This document shows, piece by piece, positions 25,776-38,589 of a stretch of DNA of 64,000 bases. Positions within the stretch are counted from its first letter, which is position 1, and every line of letters begins with the position of its first letter. The stretch is taken from NCBI RefSeq assembly GCF_019175385.1, contig NC_083337.1, positions 18,585,885-18,649,884 on the forward strand, read 5' to 3'. The notes under the pieces were generated by a model. It was not told the DNA's origin, made no database searches, and saw only the letters and a program-made list of their open reading frames with translations. The position numbers and the translations under genes were made by a program. The DNA is from Lycium barbarum. Lineage: Eukaryota; Streptophyta; Magnoliopsida; Solanales; Solanaceae.

Positions 25776-27876
25776 TGTCACACCCCAAAACCCACCCTAG
25801 ACGTGATCGACATTCGACGTCATGAACAATATCGGAAGAACCTAAAAGATGCAATAATAATACTTGATATATGAATTAAATCAGCGGAAGTCTTTAATAT
25901 TATAAAACTTAATCAAAACATGACGAACGCCCAAGAGTTAAATAAAACTCAACAACTACCCACATGAATGTGTACTATGAAGCTTCTAAGATAAAAAAGT
26001 AATTGTCTGACATATCGGGCCGCAACCAAAAAACCTAGAATAGTAAATAAATATGATAAGGGGTGTCCCACGAATGAACATGTGGGCTCGCCAAGTTAGC
26101 AGCAACAACAAGTCTTTCCTAAGCGTTTTGAGTATCAAGAACCTGCTCTTCTCCACTACCTAACATACCATAAAAAACAACAATGGTATGCCTGAGTACT
26201 TCGTACTCAGTGAGTGCCTTGGGGACAACAAGTAATATGAAAATAAAGTACAATAATACTTAAAGAGATCAATTCTGAGGATAGTATGAAACAGTGTGAA
26301 ATCAGTTATTCAGCTTATGTATCTCAATAAGAATTATCAAAACTGATTATAAAGCCTTTTGTCAAGTTACAACTTTCCAATATGCTTTTTAAATTGATCA
26401 TGACTATCAACAACAGTTCCATAAAAGGATAAGTATATCACACTCGCCAATACAGGCCCAAGAATCAATAACATTGAAGGGATGGCCGTAGAGGTTCCCT
26501 AAATATAGCGCACCACACCGGAATATGTAATTCTCGATGGCTATCCTTCCTCCCGTATAGCTAGGCATAAACCGCACGCCTAGTGGCGAACCTGACAGTG
26601 GCCACTCTTCCTCCCGAATGGCTAGGCATTACCACACTAGGACCTATAGTGACTACCTTTCCTCCCGAGTAGCTAGGCCAACACAACAACCATTTTCATA
26701 GCATATAAGCTAATTCTTTATTCGTTTCAAGGTGGTCACATCATCAATGGTCATTAAGGTTCATTATGCCATATCATAAAGATAAATCATTTCAAAGAAT
26801 GTCTTGAAAACGTTTACACTTCTTTAACCAAGATTTCAATGTCATAATTCAACATGAAAACATCATTACCAACCCTTAGCCATCATTATTGATCATCTCT
26901 TATAGAGGAAAGGCATTTATAAATTTATATACGTATGTAGAGCATGATACAAACTAGGTTTAATGTGAGCTTTTCCCCTCATGCACATTAACCATAATCA
27001 AAGCAGGAAATAGAGTTTCAAATCATGAAAAGTTCACCTTTTTATTCAATCAAGAGCCCTTGAATGGAGTTTATACTTCCAAGATTAGTTTCAAAAAGAG
27101 ACATACATCCAAAACCAGCTTTCAAAGAGAGTCATACCTTAATTAAGCCGTACGTAATCCAACAATTCACTTTTACAACGAAGAACACCCAAAACCCTAG
27201 CTTGAGTCACTTTGAGAAAGATTACCTTGTAATCCTAGGTCTTTCATTCAAGAATCATGTTATGAATCATGGGTTTAATGCTAGGATTGATTAATAATGT
27301 TAAAGATGTTCTTACCTTATATGTTTTGGGGAAGCCCTAGGGTTATTTCTTCTCAAAAAGTCGACCAAAGATAAATTGGAATGAAGGTTTAAGAAAATTT
27401 CACGTTCTGGGGGTTTTTATAGTCGAGCAAGGCGCGTGACACATCCCGTGAATCACACGTTTGACCCGTGAAATGTAACCTTACCGTACATTGTGATAAA
27501 GGGGTATGATTTTTGGTGTTCATCCTGAGAAACGCAGGATTGAACCGCAGGCTGATCCTGTAATTCACAGGTTAGTAAACCGGCCATAACTTTTTACTCA
27601 CAAGTTCGTCTTGCTAAGGTATTTCAAAGATATACAACTTCTATTAGAGGAGTTTTCCAAAATTATCAACGGATTTTCATGAAATTTGCCTACAAGACAG
27701 GTCAACAAAAACTTAGGCGATTTTAAGAACTCTCTTACGAACTTCACTACTTGGTCTTGATCTTAAATCAACTATTTCCACCCAAACTCATATTGATAGG
27801 AATTCATATGCATAAAATGTCACATTACTTCTCATTTAATATATTCACACCTAACTCAGATTTACGGAGTATTACA
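25776..27876 (-). repeat. 5' LTR of element F
   Basis: 2101 bp, TGTCACACCCCAAAAC...CGGAGTATTACA on the plus strand. It is nearly collinear with 18571-20750 apart from the 67-bp deletion near 25862. Confidence 0.93.
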
Positions 27877-27881
27877 TGCCA

Positions 27882-28828
27882 AGAGCTTTTCCTGAATCAC
27901 TTTAACCTTATCTAATGACTCTCTCAAAAGATCGGTACCCTATGGACTTACCTCAAATGCATGAAATAACCCGATAGGAGACCTATGTCTCCTCCCATAA
28001 AGAGCCTCAAACGGGGCCATATCAATGCTCGAGTGGTAACTATTGTTATATGCAAACTCAACCAATGGTAAGAACTAATCCTAATGGCCACCAAAGTCAA
28101 TCGCACAGGCTCAGAGCATATCCTCTAGGACCTGCAAAGTCCGCTCAGACTGGCCATGCTTCTAAGGGTGGAAAGCCGTACTAAGGTCCAGTCTAGTACC
28201 CAATACTAAATGCAATGTCTTTCGGAACCGGGATGTAAACGTCGTGCCTCTATCGGATATGATGGAAATAGGAACCCCATGCTGGCGAACAATCTCACAG
28301 ATATAAATCTGGGCCAACTTCTAGGCAGTATGGGTAATCTGAACCGGTATGAAATGGGTAGACTTGGTCAATCTATCAACAATGACCCCAATCAAATCAA
28401 ACCTACCCAAGGTCTTCGGAAGACCAACCACAAAATCCATTGCTATCCTTTTCCACTTTACTCTGGAACGGGCATCCTCTGAAGTGTACTTGCTGGCAAT
28501 TTAAACACTGTGCAACGAACTCAACAATATCCCGCTTCATCCTAGCCCACCAGTAGTTCTGCCTCAAGTCACAGTACATTTTGGTAGCATCGGGATGAAT
28601 GGAATATCTAGAACTGTGAGCCTCTGCTAGAATTGTCCTAATCAAATCATCAACCCGGGGAATACAAACACGCCTTTTGATTCTCAAGACACCTTCATCA
28701 TCAATCACGGCCACCCTGGCCTCACCATACAAGACTTTATCGGGAATTTTATTCAAATACGCATCCTTGAACTGTTTAGCCTTAATTTGCTCCAGAAACG
28801 ATGATCTCGCCTCAATATAAGCCAATAC
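27882..28828 (-). pseudogene. Element E integrase, N-terminal and core part
   Basis: Minus strand. The HHCC zinc region (HSSRYSIHP ... CLNCQQV) is intact, followed by a frame change after QQV. The core shows [18 protein letters not shown] and GQSERTLQVLEDML, so the DDE residues are recognisable, with stops after ITHTA and AFHP and others later. The segment ends at the F insertion, next to the TGCCA target, and resumes at 18565. Confidence 0.85.
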
Positions 28829-29885
28829 TCAGCCCGAACTAGAAATATCAAGCCTCATAAAGTTGTTATCCAGAGTCTGAACCTCCCTGGCCAACAGACA
28901 CTCTGACACAATCAACCGAGCCAAACTGCCCATGCTACCTGATTTTCTGCTCAAGGCATTTGCCACCACATTTGCCTTGCCAGGATGATACAAGATAGTA
29001 ATATCGTAATCCTTAAGTAACTCCATCCATCGCTGCTGCCTAGAATTAAGATGCCTCTGAGTAAACACATGCTGAAGACTGCGATGATCAGTAAATACCT
29101 CGCAACGGGTACCATAGACATAGTGCCTCCAAATCTTCAACGCAAAAACCACAGCTTCCAACTCCAAGTCATGAGTAGGATAGTTCTTTTCATGAATCTT
29201 CAGCTATCTGGAAACATAAGCAATCACCTTCTTTTCCTGCATCAAAACAACACCCAAACCAGAACGAGATGTATCACAATAAACCACAAAGTCCTTGCCT
29301 TCGACAGGCAAAGATAAAATAGGAGTTATAGTTAATAGAGTCCTGAGCTTTTGGAAGCTCTCCTCACACTCGTCAGACCACTGAAAAGGTACTTCTTTCT
29401 GAGTCAAACGGGTCAAATGCGAAGCAATAGAAACACACCCCTTCACGAACCGACGGTAGTAGCTGGCCAACCCCACAAAGTTGTGAATCTCTGTCACTGA
29501 TGTAGGCCTAGCCTAATCTCTCAACCAAAATTCACACATACAGAAGTTAGCATACAACTGCCTGTCTCTCAGCAACCTAATAACAACTCTTAAGTGTTTT
29601 TAATGATCTTCCTTACTCTTCGAATAAACCAGAATGTCATCAATAAACATTATCACAAAAGAGTCCAAGTATGGCTTAAAAATGCCACTCATCAAATCCA
29701 TAAAAGCAGCCGGGGGCGTTAGTAAGCCTGAAAGACATAATTAGAAACTTATAATGCCCATATCTCATTCGTAACACTATCTAAGGAATATTCTTTGCTT
29801 GAATTTTCAACTGATGATAACTCGATCTCAAGTCAATTATCAAAAACACAGAAGCCCCCTGAATCTGATCAAACGAGTCATCAAT
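28829..29885 (-). pseudogene. Element E reverse transcriptase C-terminal part and RNase H
   Basis: Minus strand, continuing directly from the G insertion. It begins [14 protein letters not shown] and [13 protein letters not shown], followed by a stop, the catalytic FIDDILV-like region near 29640 and the NFVGLASYYRRFVKG connection segment. RNase H follows (VYCDTSRSGLGVVLMQEKKV, then [18 protein letters not shown], then VFTDHRSLQHVF). Multiple stops and frame changes occur. The N-terminal part is at 44567-44799, 14.7 kb away across element G. Confidence 0.87.
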
Positions 29886-29890
29886 ATGAG

Positions 29891-32800
29891 TGTTGACACC
29901 CAATTTTGTCCCTCCTTTATTCCTATTTTTATTATCCTCAACATTTCTATTTTTGTTTTACTCTAAATCTGGGATTTTGTTCAAATTCCGTTTTATTTTG
30001 ACCTTTTTTCAGTCGCCTAAAATCCCACTCAAAATATTTATACTTTCAATCACTATATCCGGATACCCATTTGAAATATTAAGCAGTCCTACTCTACTTA
30101 AAGATCGAGTGTAGATTTGAGACCTCGATCTCAGTTCGCTGCACCAACAAAAGGTCAGTGTGTTCTTTTTCTATTTCGAATTTAAAGTTCTGATGTATTC
30201 GTATCCCATTGTGCTTTGAGGCTGTTGGATGTTTTTTTTTTTCCAGAATTATTGCGTGTTAAGTATCATGAAATTTTGAGTGTCTGTTTTCTGATTAGTG
30301 ATAAGGTTTGAATGTAAATTATAAATTTGTACCTAGTAGCTTGATTTATGCAGTCGACGTTATTTAGGTTATGATGTCTGGTCTGTGTATGGTTAAATTT
30401 GTTTATCGACTTCATTACTTGCTTCTCTCATCGAGTCCCTGAAAACGTGCCTTTACATGTGGAAAATGATCAATCATGCCTTTGTATGCCCCTGTTGTGC
30501 CAAAAATCAGTTCGTATGTGTCGTCACGTGCCAATATTCGATTTAGACTATGTGGTTTGAGTACCTACTTGAAGACCCAAAGTGGTATGACCTTTCTTTG
30601 TAAATTGAACATGGCATGTTTGTTTAAATGATTTTAGCCCCTTGACAAATGATTTAGCTTAAATATGATGCTTAATTTAAATATCGAATCTGGTCCATAC
30701 GGAAAGACGAAAGAATATGCAAATAGATTTCACGAAATTGTAGTCAGAAATGTTGTATGTAAGTAACATTGTCCATCTTGTTGTTAGAACACACTAAAGT
30801 AGGACAAAGGGAATATTATTTATCTGCTGCGAGCTTCCCTCTGTGATTAGTTATCAATGGTTGAAGGAATGCTGCTACTTAGCATTTTCATGGTTTGATG
30901 CTTTCCAATGTTATTTTTAAGCTAGGGTCTAAGATTCTCTCTGCCATAAAAACAGATTGTATGATGTGTGTTAAATAATTTCCATTTGAGGAACGTGCAT
31001 TTGTGGATCTAAATATTTCTTTAGAGGTCAAGAACTAGATATGAACTTATGGATGCTCTTTGATTCTTTTGGGACAAGTTCTTTAGTAACACAAAGTTTG
31101 TTTAGATCATGTGAAGTAAGCTGCTGAATGCTGGTCCGGTCTGTTTGTATTTTCTTACTGCTCTTATGTTGCCCCATTTCAGTTAGCCGTTGCTAGGTGT
31201 AGCTGATTTCTTATAGTGTAACTTTAAATACATTTGTCGAAGCTCATAGGATTAACTTTAAGTTAAGTTTGACCGGAGAGAAAGGCTACTGTTTCGTTAG
31301 AGTGAAAATCTGTTGAATATGTGATTTGTTTGCTCTCCCGAAATCTATTTTCCAATGATCTTAGAGGGCTGCTTTGCTATGTTTTCTGGTTTCCACTAAA
31401 GATTCAACTTTTTTTAGTAGTCTTGATGTTGAAAAGAATAGCTAGAGCTAGTGAAACTCATTCAAATGCTGACTTTGAACCACGTTTGCAGGTAGTTTAC
31501 TTAAATGAAATCCATTAATAGCTAATATAGTTAAAATACCTTAGACGCTCAGGGTTGACATCTTTTTAAAGCATTTTTTGTGAGTTTGATCCCTACCTTA
31601 TTCGGGTTTGGAAATCAGTTAGCACTTGATAATCTTTTAATGGCTAGACTAACTATATGTGCCTGATATGTCTTCAAAAACTATCTCATTCAGTTTGAGA
31701 TTCCTCTTGTTTGATTCCAATTCGAAAGAGAATCTTGTTTTGATTCAGATTTAGGTTACTCTCTATAAATAATTAGGTACGCCAAGTGATCACTAAATGT
31801 TCCTTTAAACAAATAGGTTTCCAGATTCTTGTGTTTAAAGTTACTACCTGTCTTCCTTGGACTTACATGCTGCTGTGAATTGAATGATAATGTTGCTCTA
31901 CTTCGTTTATTAGTTTTTTTTTTGGTGTTATAAAAGACTCATATCACGGTGGTAATCCCTTTCTTTTCTTTTTTTGTGCATGACCATCTCGCACACGAGT
32001 CCAAGGGACTCGTCATCTCCCGCATTCGGTGTTGGGCTAAGCCCAACGAAATCTCTCTTGAGTCAGCCCCATCAGCCACCCGAAGCAATATATTAAAGTT
32101 GCTGGGCCGAAGCCCAACAGTGAACAGATCGCGGCAGTTTCCAGAAATGGGTTTAGCCCATTTAATGTTATTTGATCCTTATTTTGTGCCTTTAAATTAT
32201 ACAACTAGTACTTTGCTTGTTTGTTTTTCTTAGCTAGAATAAACCTTAGTGGGATTAATGGGTTAGTTTAGTACTAGGGGTAGTTAATTTAAAAGAGAAA
32301 CTAACAATTAGTTCCATAGGTCTCATTTCCCTTTTTATGTTAAAATTATTTATAGCATCTATAATACTTTTTAGAGTAATTAATTTCCAAATAGCGTGAC
32401 TACATATTTTGAGCTAAAAGAATCAAGATTCACTCTTACTATCTTAGAAATTTAAAACGTCACAAATTTTGCACTAACTTCATCTTATTTTGAGAAATAA
32501 GAAAAACGGACTAGTTTTCATAAATCACCGTTCACTTTAGCTTCCTCCTAACATTTGAAACGCATATTCGTTAAAACAACTTTTGTACAGTTTATATTGA
32601 ACTAATAGTCTTTCTATAAAACCTTTTAAATTTTATTAATATTAATCTTACAATAACTTTTTTTTTTTTTTAATTTGGATAGTTGGCATAACTTATTGTC
32701 TCCGAACGTATATAAAACATTACATATTTCGCACTCCTTCAGTTTATAACTAAACTCTTTTATATAAATTATTATCTCCTACAAGTCCTATTTAAATAGT

Positions 32801-33144
32801 ATTCTTATATATTTATAACTTTTGCAACATTTTCAAACTATTTTCAAACATTTAAAATATTATATTTACACTTAGCCTAATTAATTGTTAGTCCGGTCGG
32901 TTAACCATCATTAATGGAACTTAGAGGATGCCTAATACCTTCCCTCTAGGTTAGTTGAACCCGTACCTAGAATCATTTGGTTTCGTAGACTTTAAAATAA
33001 AATCAACTTTAGATAATTACTTTAAATACTTTAGGTGCCCTAATTCACCGTAAATAATTAGGTGGCGACTCCCAACTTTAATTAACCCCGGAATTACCGA
33101 GATGTTGTAAACTATTTTGACTTAGGTTAAAATAGGGTATAACA
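29891..33144 (+). repeat. 5' LTR of element G (internally deleted)
   Basis: 3254 bp, TGTTGACACCCAATTTTG...GGTATAACA. Compared with the 3' LTR it lacks about 869 bp (equivalent to 40182-41050), with ATT at both deletion ends. The missing part includes the TATA box. Elsewhere the two copies are nearly identical. Confidence 0.93.
31995..32116. repeat. Cluster of three short hairpins in the element G LTR
   Basis: Inverted repeats: ACGAGTCC-aag-GGACTCGT (31995-32013), GTTGGGC-taa-GCCCAAC (32031-32047) and TGGGC-cgaa-GCCCA (32103-32116). The first two stems are also perfect in the 3' LTR (near 43136-43190); the third is broken there. Their role is unknown. Confidence 0.6.
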
Positions 33145-33147
33145 GCT

Positions 33148-33165
33148 TGGCGACTCTGCTGGGGA
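33148..33165 (+). promoter_or_regulatory. Element G primer binding site
   Basis: TGGCGACTCTGCTGGGGA, three bases after the LTR. Its complement ends in CCA as a tRNA 3' end should. This is the site known from Ogre elements, where it is assigned to tRNA-Arg (family knowledge). A second copy with one change lies in the duplicated leader at about 44264. Confidence 0.85.
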
Positions 33166-34230
33166 CTACTTAGGTTCTAACCATAACAAACATAGTTTAA
33201 ATAGGCTTTGTGTGTTTATTACTTTATTTGTTGTTAACTGTTTTCACATGCTATCAATTGTTTGTTTGATATGAACTGTTTAAGTGTTACTGCTTTGATA
33301 TAAACTGTCATTCCGTTTCACTTTCCTCCACTCCTGGAAAAATCACACAAATTCACACACTTAAAGCGATTTCGCGGGTCGCGGTCGTGCACTATTAAAT
33401 CACCCTTTAGTTGGATCGATCTTGTGGATTTAGTCGATCGGCGGTGCAGTCGATAGCCACAGACTTTCCACTCCCAAGTTGTCCACTTGGGAGAACCTTG
33501 TGTCATAGGAAACCAACTCTTAGTCAACCTAGGGTAGAGCTAAACCAACACCCTGTATTAGGAGCATACATTTCATGACCTAGGAGGTTTAATACCCTTG
33601 GTGTATTAAACCCATTAGATGACTTTACCCAGAACGTCCAAGTGGGTTCACGACCCCGAGTGACACTAATCATACTTTATGTGCATGTTTGAAGGATAAC
33701 TGTGCCTAAATATGGACTATTTGCTTTAACTAATTAAACTTTAGGGAGGAGGCAATGACTAGCGTTTCTGTGACAGGTATGAATCTACATTGGAGTACGT
33801 CCGTGATACACAATCGACGAAGACCAAGGACACCACAAAATGGAGCTGTACATTTAGACATAGGAAATTGTATTTACTTTACTTAGATTAGGAAATACTT
33901 TACGTTGTATTCGTTTGGTATGTAATAAAATTACATTACTTTTGTACTTTATTTCGGGAATTAAAACTTGTTTAATTAGCCAAAAGCAACGGGATGACGT
34001 ATTATGGCACACTTTACCCTTCAAACAAACGTTAGGCCTCCCCTGGCACAAAGAGGTCACATGCATATTAGGACGCGTTATTGTTTGATATACCCATGTA
34101 CATTTGTTTGACAACTTGTTTGCCTTTATTTGATGAATTATTTGCTTGACTTTACTTGATCATGACTTTACCTAGACTAACATCATTTGCACTTTACGTT
34201 TATTTTTATTTATTCCCAAAGAGTTGATTC
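33166..34230 (+). other. Element G untranslated leader
   Basis: About 1.06 kb between binding site and gag with no coding signal. The first 252 bp after the LTR (33145-33396) are repeated at 44261-44512. Confidence 0.7.
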
Positions 34231-36607
34231 GTGTTGACACTCGAGCTGGCCGACCATCCTTACCGCACAAGGTCAAAAACGTCATCATTACCTCGACGTA
34301 GCTGGGCCGTGCAAGGAAAAGAAATTATCATGTCTGATCCAGCCGCATCCATTTCTACTGGTTTGGAAAAAATCATGGTCTCTAGTGATCCCCCTGAGAC
34401 TTCTAAACACAGAACTACTATTCAACATGATGAACATATTGCCCGCTTAACTCAAGAGATTGAGGACCTACGTGGAGAACTGAATCGGGTTAGGGACTTG
34501 ACCAATTTGTCCGTTACACTCCAAAGTCCACCTCCCGAACCCAGAACTGTCGCACCAAACCCATCTCGTTTCCCATCACTGGAATCTCCAGTTCTTGAAC
34601 ATTTTCCTCCACAAAATAATGCACCCACCAACAATAACTTTCCTCCAATCACCCTCGCAAATACACCAAATCCATCATACGTCTATACTCCTCCGCAAAT
34701 TCAACCACCCACCTACACTACCTATGCTACTCCAAATCCACCACCCGTCAACCCACCAAATCAATCACTAGTTCACACTCCTTATGTTCCTGTATCCACC
34801 AACACTAATCCACCACATACGACTACTTCTCTAAACCCACCAAACCAACCACCTACAAATACCACTTATAACACACCACCTCCAGTCCAAAACACTCCCA
34901 CTGTCCAAACTTATTCAACCCAGCATATACAAGGGGCACATTTTGTCACTCCTAATGCAAAATATGTTCCTCCGGTATATGCAGTGGAAACACAAGCCTA
35001 TACCAACCCAGTAACGGTCAGGTTCCAACCCAAGGTAGATCAATACGAGGAAATGGAAAAGGATGCAAAAGCAGGGGCAGATAACATATAGCTGAAAGAG
35101 ATCCACAGTCTCAAAGAAGCAATGAGAAACCTTAAAGTCGCCAGGGAAAGTAAAAGCGTAGAATATGAAGATCTGTGTGTTCAGCCTGATGTCGATTTAC
35201 CCTAAGGCTACAAGCCGCGCGAAATTTAATACATTCAATGGAACAGGCGACCCCTATATACACCTAAGGGCTTATTGTGACAAACTGGTTGGAGTAGGTA
35301 GAGACCAGAACATAAGGATGAAGTTATTCATAAGAAGCTTATCTGGTGAGGCTCTTACTTGGTATACCCAACAAGACGTCCGTAAATGGCGTGGTTGGAG
35401 TGATATGGCCCAAGACTTTATGAACCGATTCAGCTTCAACACCGATATCACACCAGATAGAGTCTACATGACTAAGTTAACCAAGAAACCAACTGAGTCG
35501 TTCCGCGAGTACGCGCTGCGTTGGAGGTCAGAAGCAGCTAGGGTTCAACCCCCGATGAATGACAGAGAAATGACTGCTACCTTCATTGAATGCCAAGCTG
35601 GCATATTTTATGAGAAAATGATAGGTATGATGAGACAGAAATTCACAGAAGTTGTCCGAATGGGAGAAGCCCTGGAAGAAGGAATCAAATCGGGAAAAAT
35701 TCAGGATCTTACTGCTTTGCAAGCAGTAAACAAAGCTATTCAATCTGGTTCTATCAGTGGGACCAAAAAGAAGAAGGAAGACGTCGCTGTAGTCATGAAT
35801 GTCCAAGGACATCAGTCAAGCCAAACCATTACATACTTTAACCACCCACAACAACCCTTTTACCCTTACCACTACGCTGAACCCTACCAAGCTCCACTCA
35901 CCCGTTATCCTGTCTATAACACCCAAGCAAATTATTACCAACCCCGAGCACCTCACTATCAAAACCCACGTCCATACTAATCTGTTCAAGCTCCCACTTA
36001 CCAAAATCGACCACATACCACACATAAAGCCCGTCCAAACCCTGACATAAAAAATACCCGCAATTACACTTGGTTCCCTGAACCCTTGGCTCAATTATTT
36101 GAAAGACTGAAAGCGGCAGGCGTGGTACAACCTATTGAAGGGAAAATTCCCGATCCTATTCCAAAATGGTTTAATGGCTCCAAGCGTTGTGCATATCATT
36201 CTGGAGTTGCTGGGCATGCCACTGAGGATTGCTATGGCCTAAAAAACAAAATCGAAGCCCTGATTAAGGAAAGAGCAATCCAGCTCACTGGAGCTCGGCC
36301 CAATGTGGACAACAATCCTCTACCTATTCACGACAATGCTAATGTGAGCATGATAACTGTTGAGGAAGATGGGGGATTTGAAAAGAAACATTACGTCCAA
36401 TGGAAAAATGGAAAAGGGCATGTCATCAACCTTTGTTGCTCCCGTAGGAACAATCCAAAAACAAGCACCAATGAAGATTGCTACTACAACTACTCGCAAT
36501 ACCGAGACACCGACCATCTGGGGTGCCGAACCAGGAGAAACTCTGAAGAATTGGACTTGTACTCCGTCCCTGGTTCGCCGGGAGACTTGGTAGATTTGAA
36601 CATGTAG
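34231..36607 (+). pseudogene. Element G gag, Ogre/Tat type
   Basis: The start is probably the internal ATG near 34330 (MSDPAAS) rather than at 34231. An N-terminal coiled-coil-like stretch (HIARLTQEIEDLRGELNRV) leads into a long Pro/Asn/Thr-rich linker (34500-34950). A TAG at 35089 and a frameshift near 35200 precede the capsid-like domain: KFNTFNGTGDPYIHLRAYCD, GEALTWYTQQD, then DFMNRFSFNTD. A TAA at 35978 interrupts the Tyr/Pro-rich region. The C-terminal part has WFPEPLAQLFERLKAAG and a zinc-finger-like CAYHSGVAGHATEDC, which is C-x2-H-x5-H-x4-C. These motifs are typical of Ogre/Tat Gag. With the two stops and the shift repaired it would be near 790 codons. Confidence 0.85.
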
Positions 36608-37310
36608 TGAACTTTTTGATAGCACGATTTTAAAATTGAGGCTTAAATCGTGCCCCAAAACTTTTGTTGCTTTGCCTCATATTTTGGAAGCTTAAATTGC
36701 AAAAACTATGAATGCATTTCTGATTTTCCTTAATCATCTATTATTGTTATTTTCTACTTTATTTATCAAATCTGCCAACTCTATGATTGTGACATAAAAT
36801 GAACGAATGAATAACATACGTTGCGAGAGAGTAACAAAGAAGACTGGAGAACAAGACAAGATTCCACTTGGAAGAAATTGAAATAGCCGATAGATAATGA
36901 TGCAAGCATGAAAGCTATTATTCAAGAAGAAATCAAAGGACGACATTAGGTTAGACGGCCCGTACTGAATGCTTCCTTATTCACTATCTTTCTCTAATCC
37001 TACGCCTCGGTTCACGTCAAAGCCCGGAGAAAGCCTATCGCGGCAGCATAAGACACGAAATATAAAAAAATACTGGAGCCTCATAATGCGTATTGGATTT
37101 TCATTTATTCCACTTGTTCGAGCTAAAGCAAGAGCGAAAAGCCAGGAGCGAGTGCCACAACAAAAAAGAAGCGAAGCAAGGATTAGAGCATGGAATGGGG
37201 GACATGACAGCACTAGAAGGATCAGGCTTCACCGACCTGTCCCCTGTTAATCACTGTTCTGTCACTGTTCCAACGACAGATGCCTAGTTTGCAACCTTCC
37301 CTTTAATAGA
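36608..37310 (+). other. Element G non-coding segment after gag
   Basis: Where pol would start, no protease or polymerase motif is visible in any frame. Open stretches such as 36969-37250 have no recognisable domain and occur on both strands. Treated as non-coding. Confidence 0.6.
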
Positions 37311-37315
37311 CGTAT

Positions 37316-37700
37316 GAACTACACTGACCTGATTCCCGTGGTGGGATACGTAGGCAGCCCACATAGGGTTCGGTTGCATTATAACAGAAAATTCAAAAAT
37401 CCTTATGTAAGGAGAACAACGTATGTCCTGATTCCCTCGGTGGGATTCGTAGACTATCAGCATACGGTTCAGTCATATTTAGATGGAAATTCAACAAACC
37501 TCTAGCCATTTACATAACAGAACTACGCCGACCTGATTCCCATGGTGGGATACTTAGGCAATCCACATCGGGTGCGGTCCCTTTATCAGAAAACTTCAAA
37601 ACATTTTTATGTACCTCACGAACTACGCTCTGACCTGATTCCTTTGGCGGGATACGTAGGCAACCTATAAAAGGTTCGGTCACACCACAACATAAGTTTA
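37316..37700 (+). repeat. Four tandem units of about 100 bp with ctgattccc-gtgggatacgtagg
   Basis: Units begin near 37316, 37414, 37520 and 37620. Each contains gaactacg, then cctgattcc, then ggtgggatacgtaggca and a cggttcggt-like end. Units differ by substitutions. This motif family is widespread in the 3' regions of Ogre/Tat elements of plants (recollection, not checked). Confidence 0.85.
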
Positions 37701-37878
37701 GTACACCCTTCTGAGTCTAAAACTGGGGCGTATTTTGAAAGATTAGACAAGAGAAGAGTTGAACATCGATAGGATTAAGGCTACGAGACAGGAAATAGCA
37801 TAGACAAATGATTTTTCAATCGTTTCAGAAGTGTCACAATCTGAAGTTGGCAAAAATATTTTACAATTTACATACATC

Positions 37879-38012
37879 TTTCCTTGCATACATATATTTA
37901 CACATATATCTTTCCTTATATACATATATTTACATATATATCTTTCCTTATATACATATATTTACATATATATCTTTGCATGCATATACTTATATACATC
38001 TTTCCTTATACA
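37879..38012. repeat. 32-bp tandem repeat, A/T-rich
   Basis: tttccttatatacatatatt-type units start at 37879, 37911, 37943, 37975 and, shortened, 38001. The period is exactly 32 for the first four. All three forward frames are open and Tyr/Ile-rich because of the repeat; these are not genes. Confidence 0.9.
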
Positions 38013-38589
38013 TATACTTACCTTTCAAATGAATCACTTTCTTTCAATCGTTCTCACTACTATTCATCTACCGAGGCTTGAACGGAGATCACGAGATCCA
38101 AACAAACAGGACGAGTGGAGCGTCAACAACGTCAAGCTTCGAGTCAACACGAATCAACTTCCCCCTCCCAAACTAAGAATTTTTCTTTGAGTGCAGGAAT
38201 TAAAAGGCCGCGAGACCAACAGTCAAGTCTATCAATCATGGCCGAAAAGCATCATGGCCTCGCCTTAAAAGCCAAACGACTTTATTTCCAACTTTATCTT
38301 TAATTCCATTTTATCACAATAACTTTATGACTTTATTAACAGATACACCTGTTTTGTAGGTTGTTGATATCGAAGACGAATTAAATCAGGATTACATCGA
38401 AGACGTCATTAATTGGGCTTGTCACGATCTCATCAACATCAGTAGCCAAACGGCTACACTATTACTTTCCCTTCTCTACTTTGTCATTTACTTTACCAAT
38501 TTTAATGACTTTATCCTGAACTTTACAGGAATTTACATTTTTATCATTCACTTTACCTACTTTAACCACTTTACCCTGAACTTTGCAGG

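Larger units (their letters stand above)
18571..27876 (-). mobile_element. Ty3/gypsy chromovirus-type element F, complete but decayed
   Basis: A 9306-bp element with LTRs 18571-20750 and 25776-27876, flanked by TGCCA on both sides (18566-18570, 27877-27881). It lies in the integrase of element E, in the same orientation. The minus strand carries gag, protease, reverse transcriptase, RNase H, integrase and chromodomain in the standard order, all with nonsense codons or frameshifts. The LTRs differ by scattered substitutions and a deletion of about 67 bp in the 5' (right) copy. Confidence 0.95.

Noticed and set aside
31321..31518. 65-codon frame repeated at 42463-42660
   Set aside because: Again an LTR pair, with no start context or domain.
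31949..32233. 94-codon open frame, repeated at 43091-43375
   Set aside because: Both copies lie in the two LTRs of element G, so the similarity is due to LTR duplication; it overlaps hairpins and has no known domain.
37808..38190. Overlapping Tyr/Ile-rich open frames in all forward frames
   Set aside because: Created by the 32-bp A/T repeat, whose period and lack of stops open every frame.
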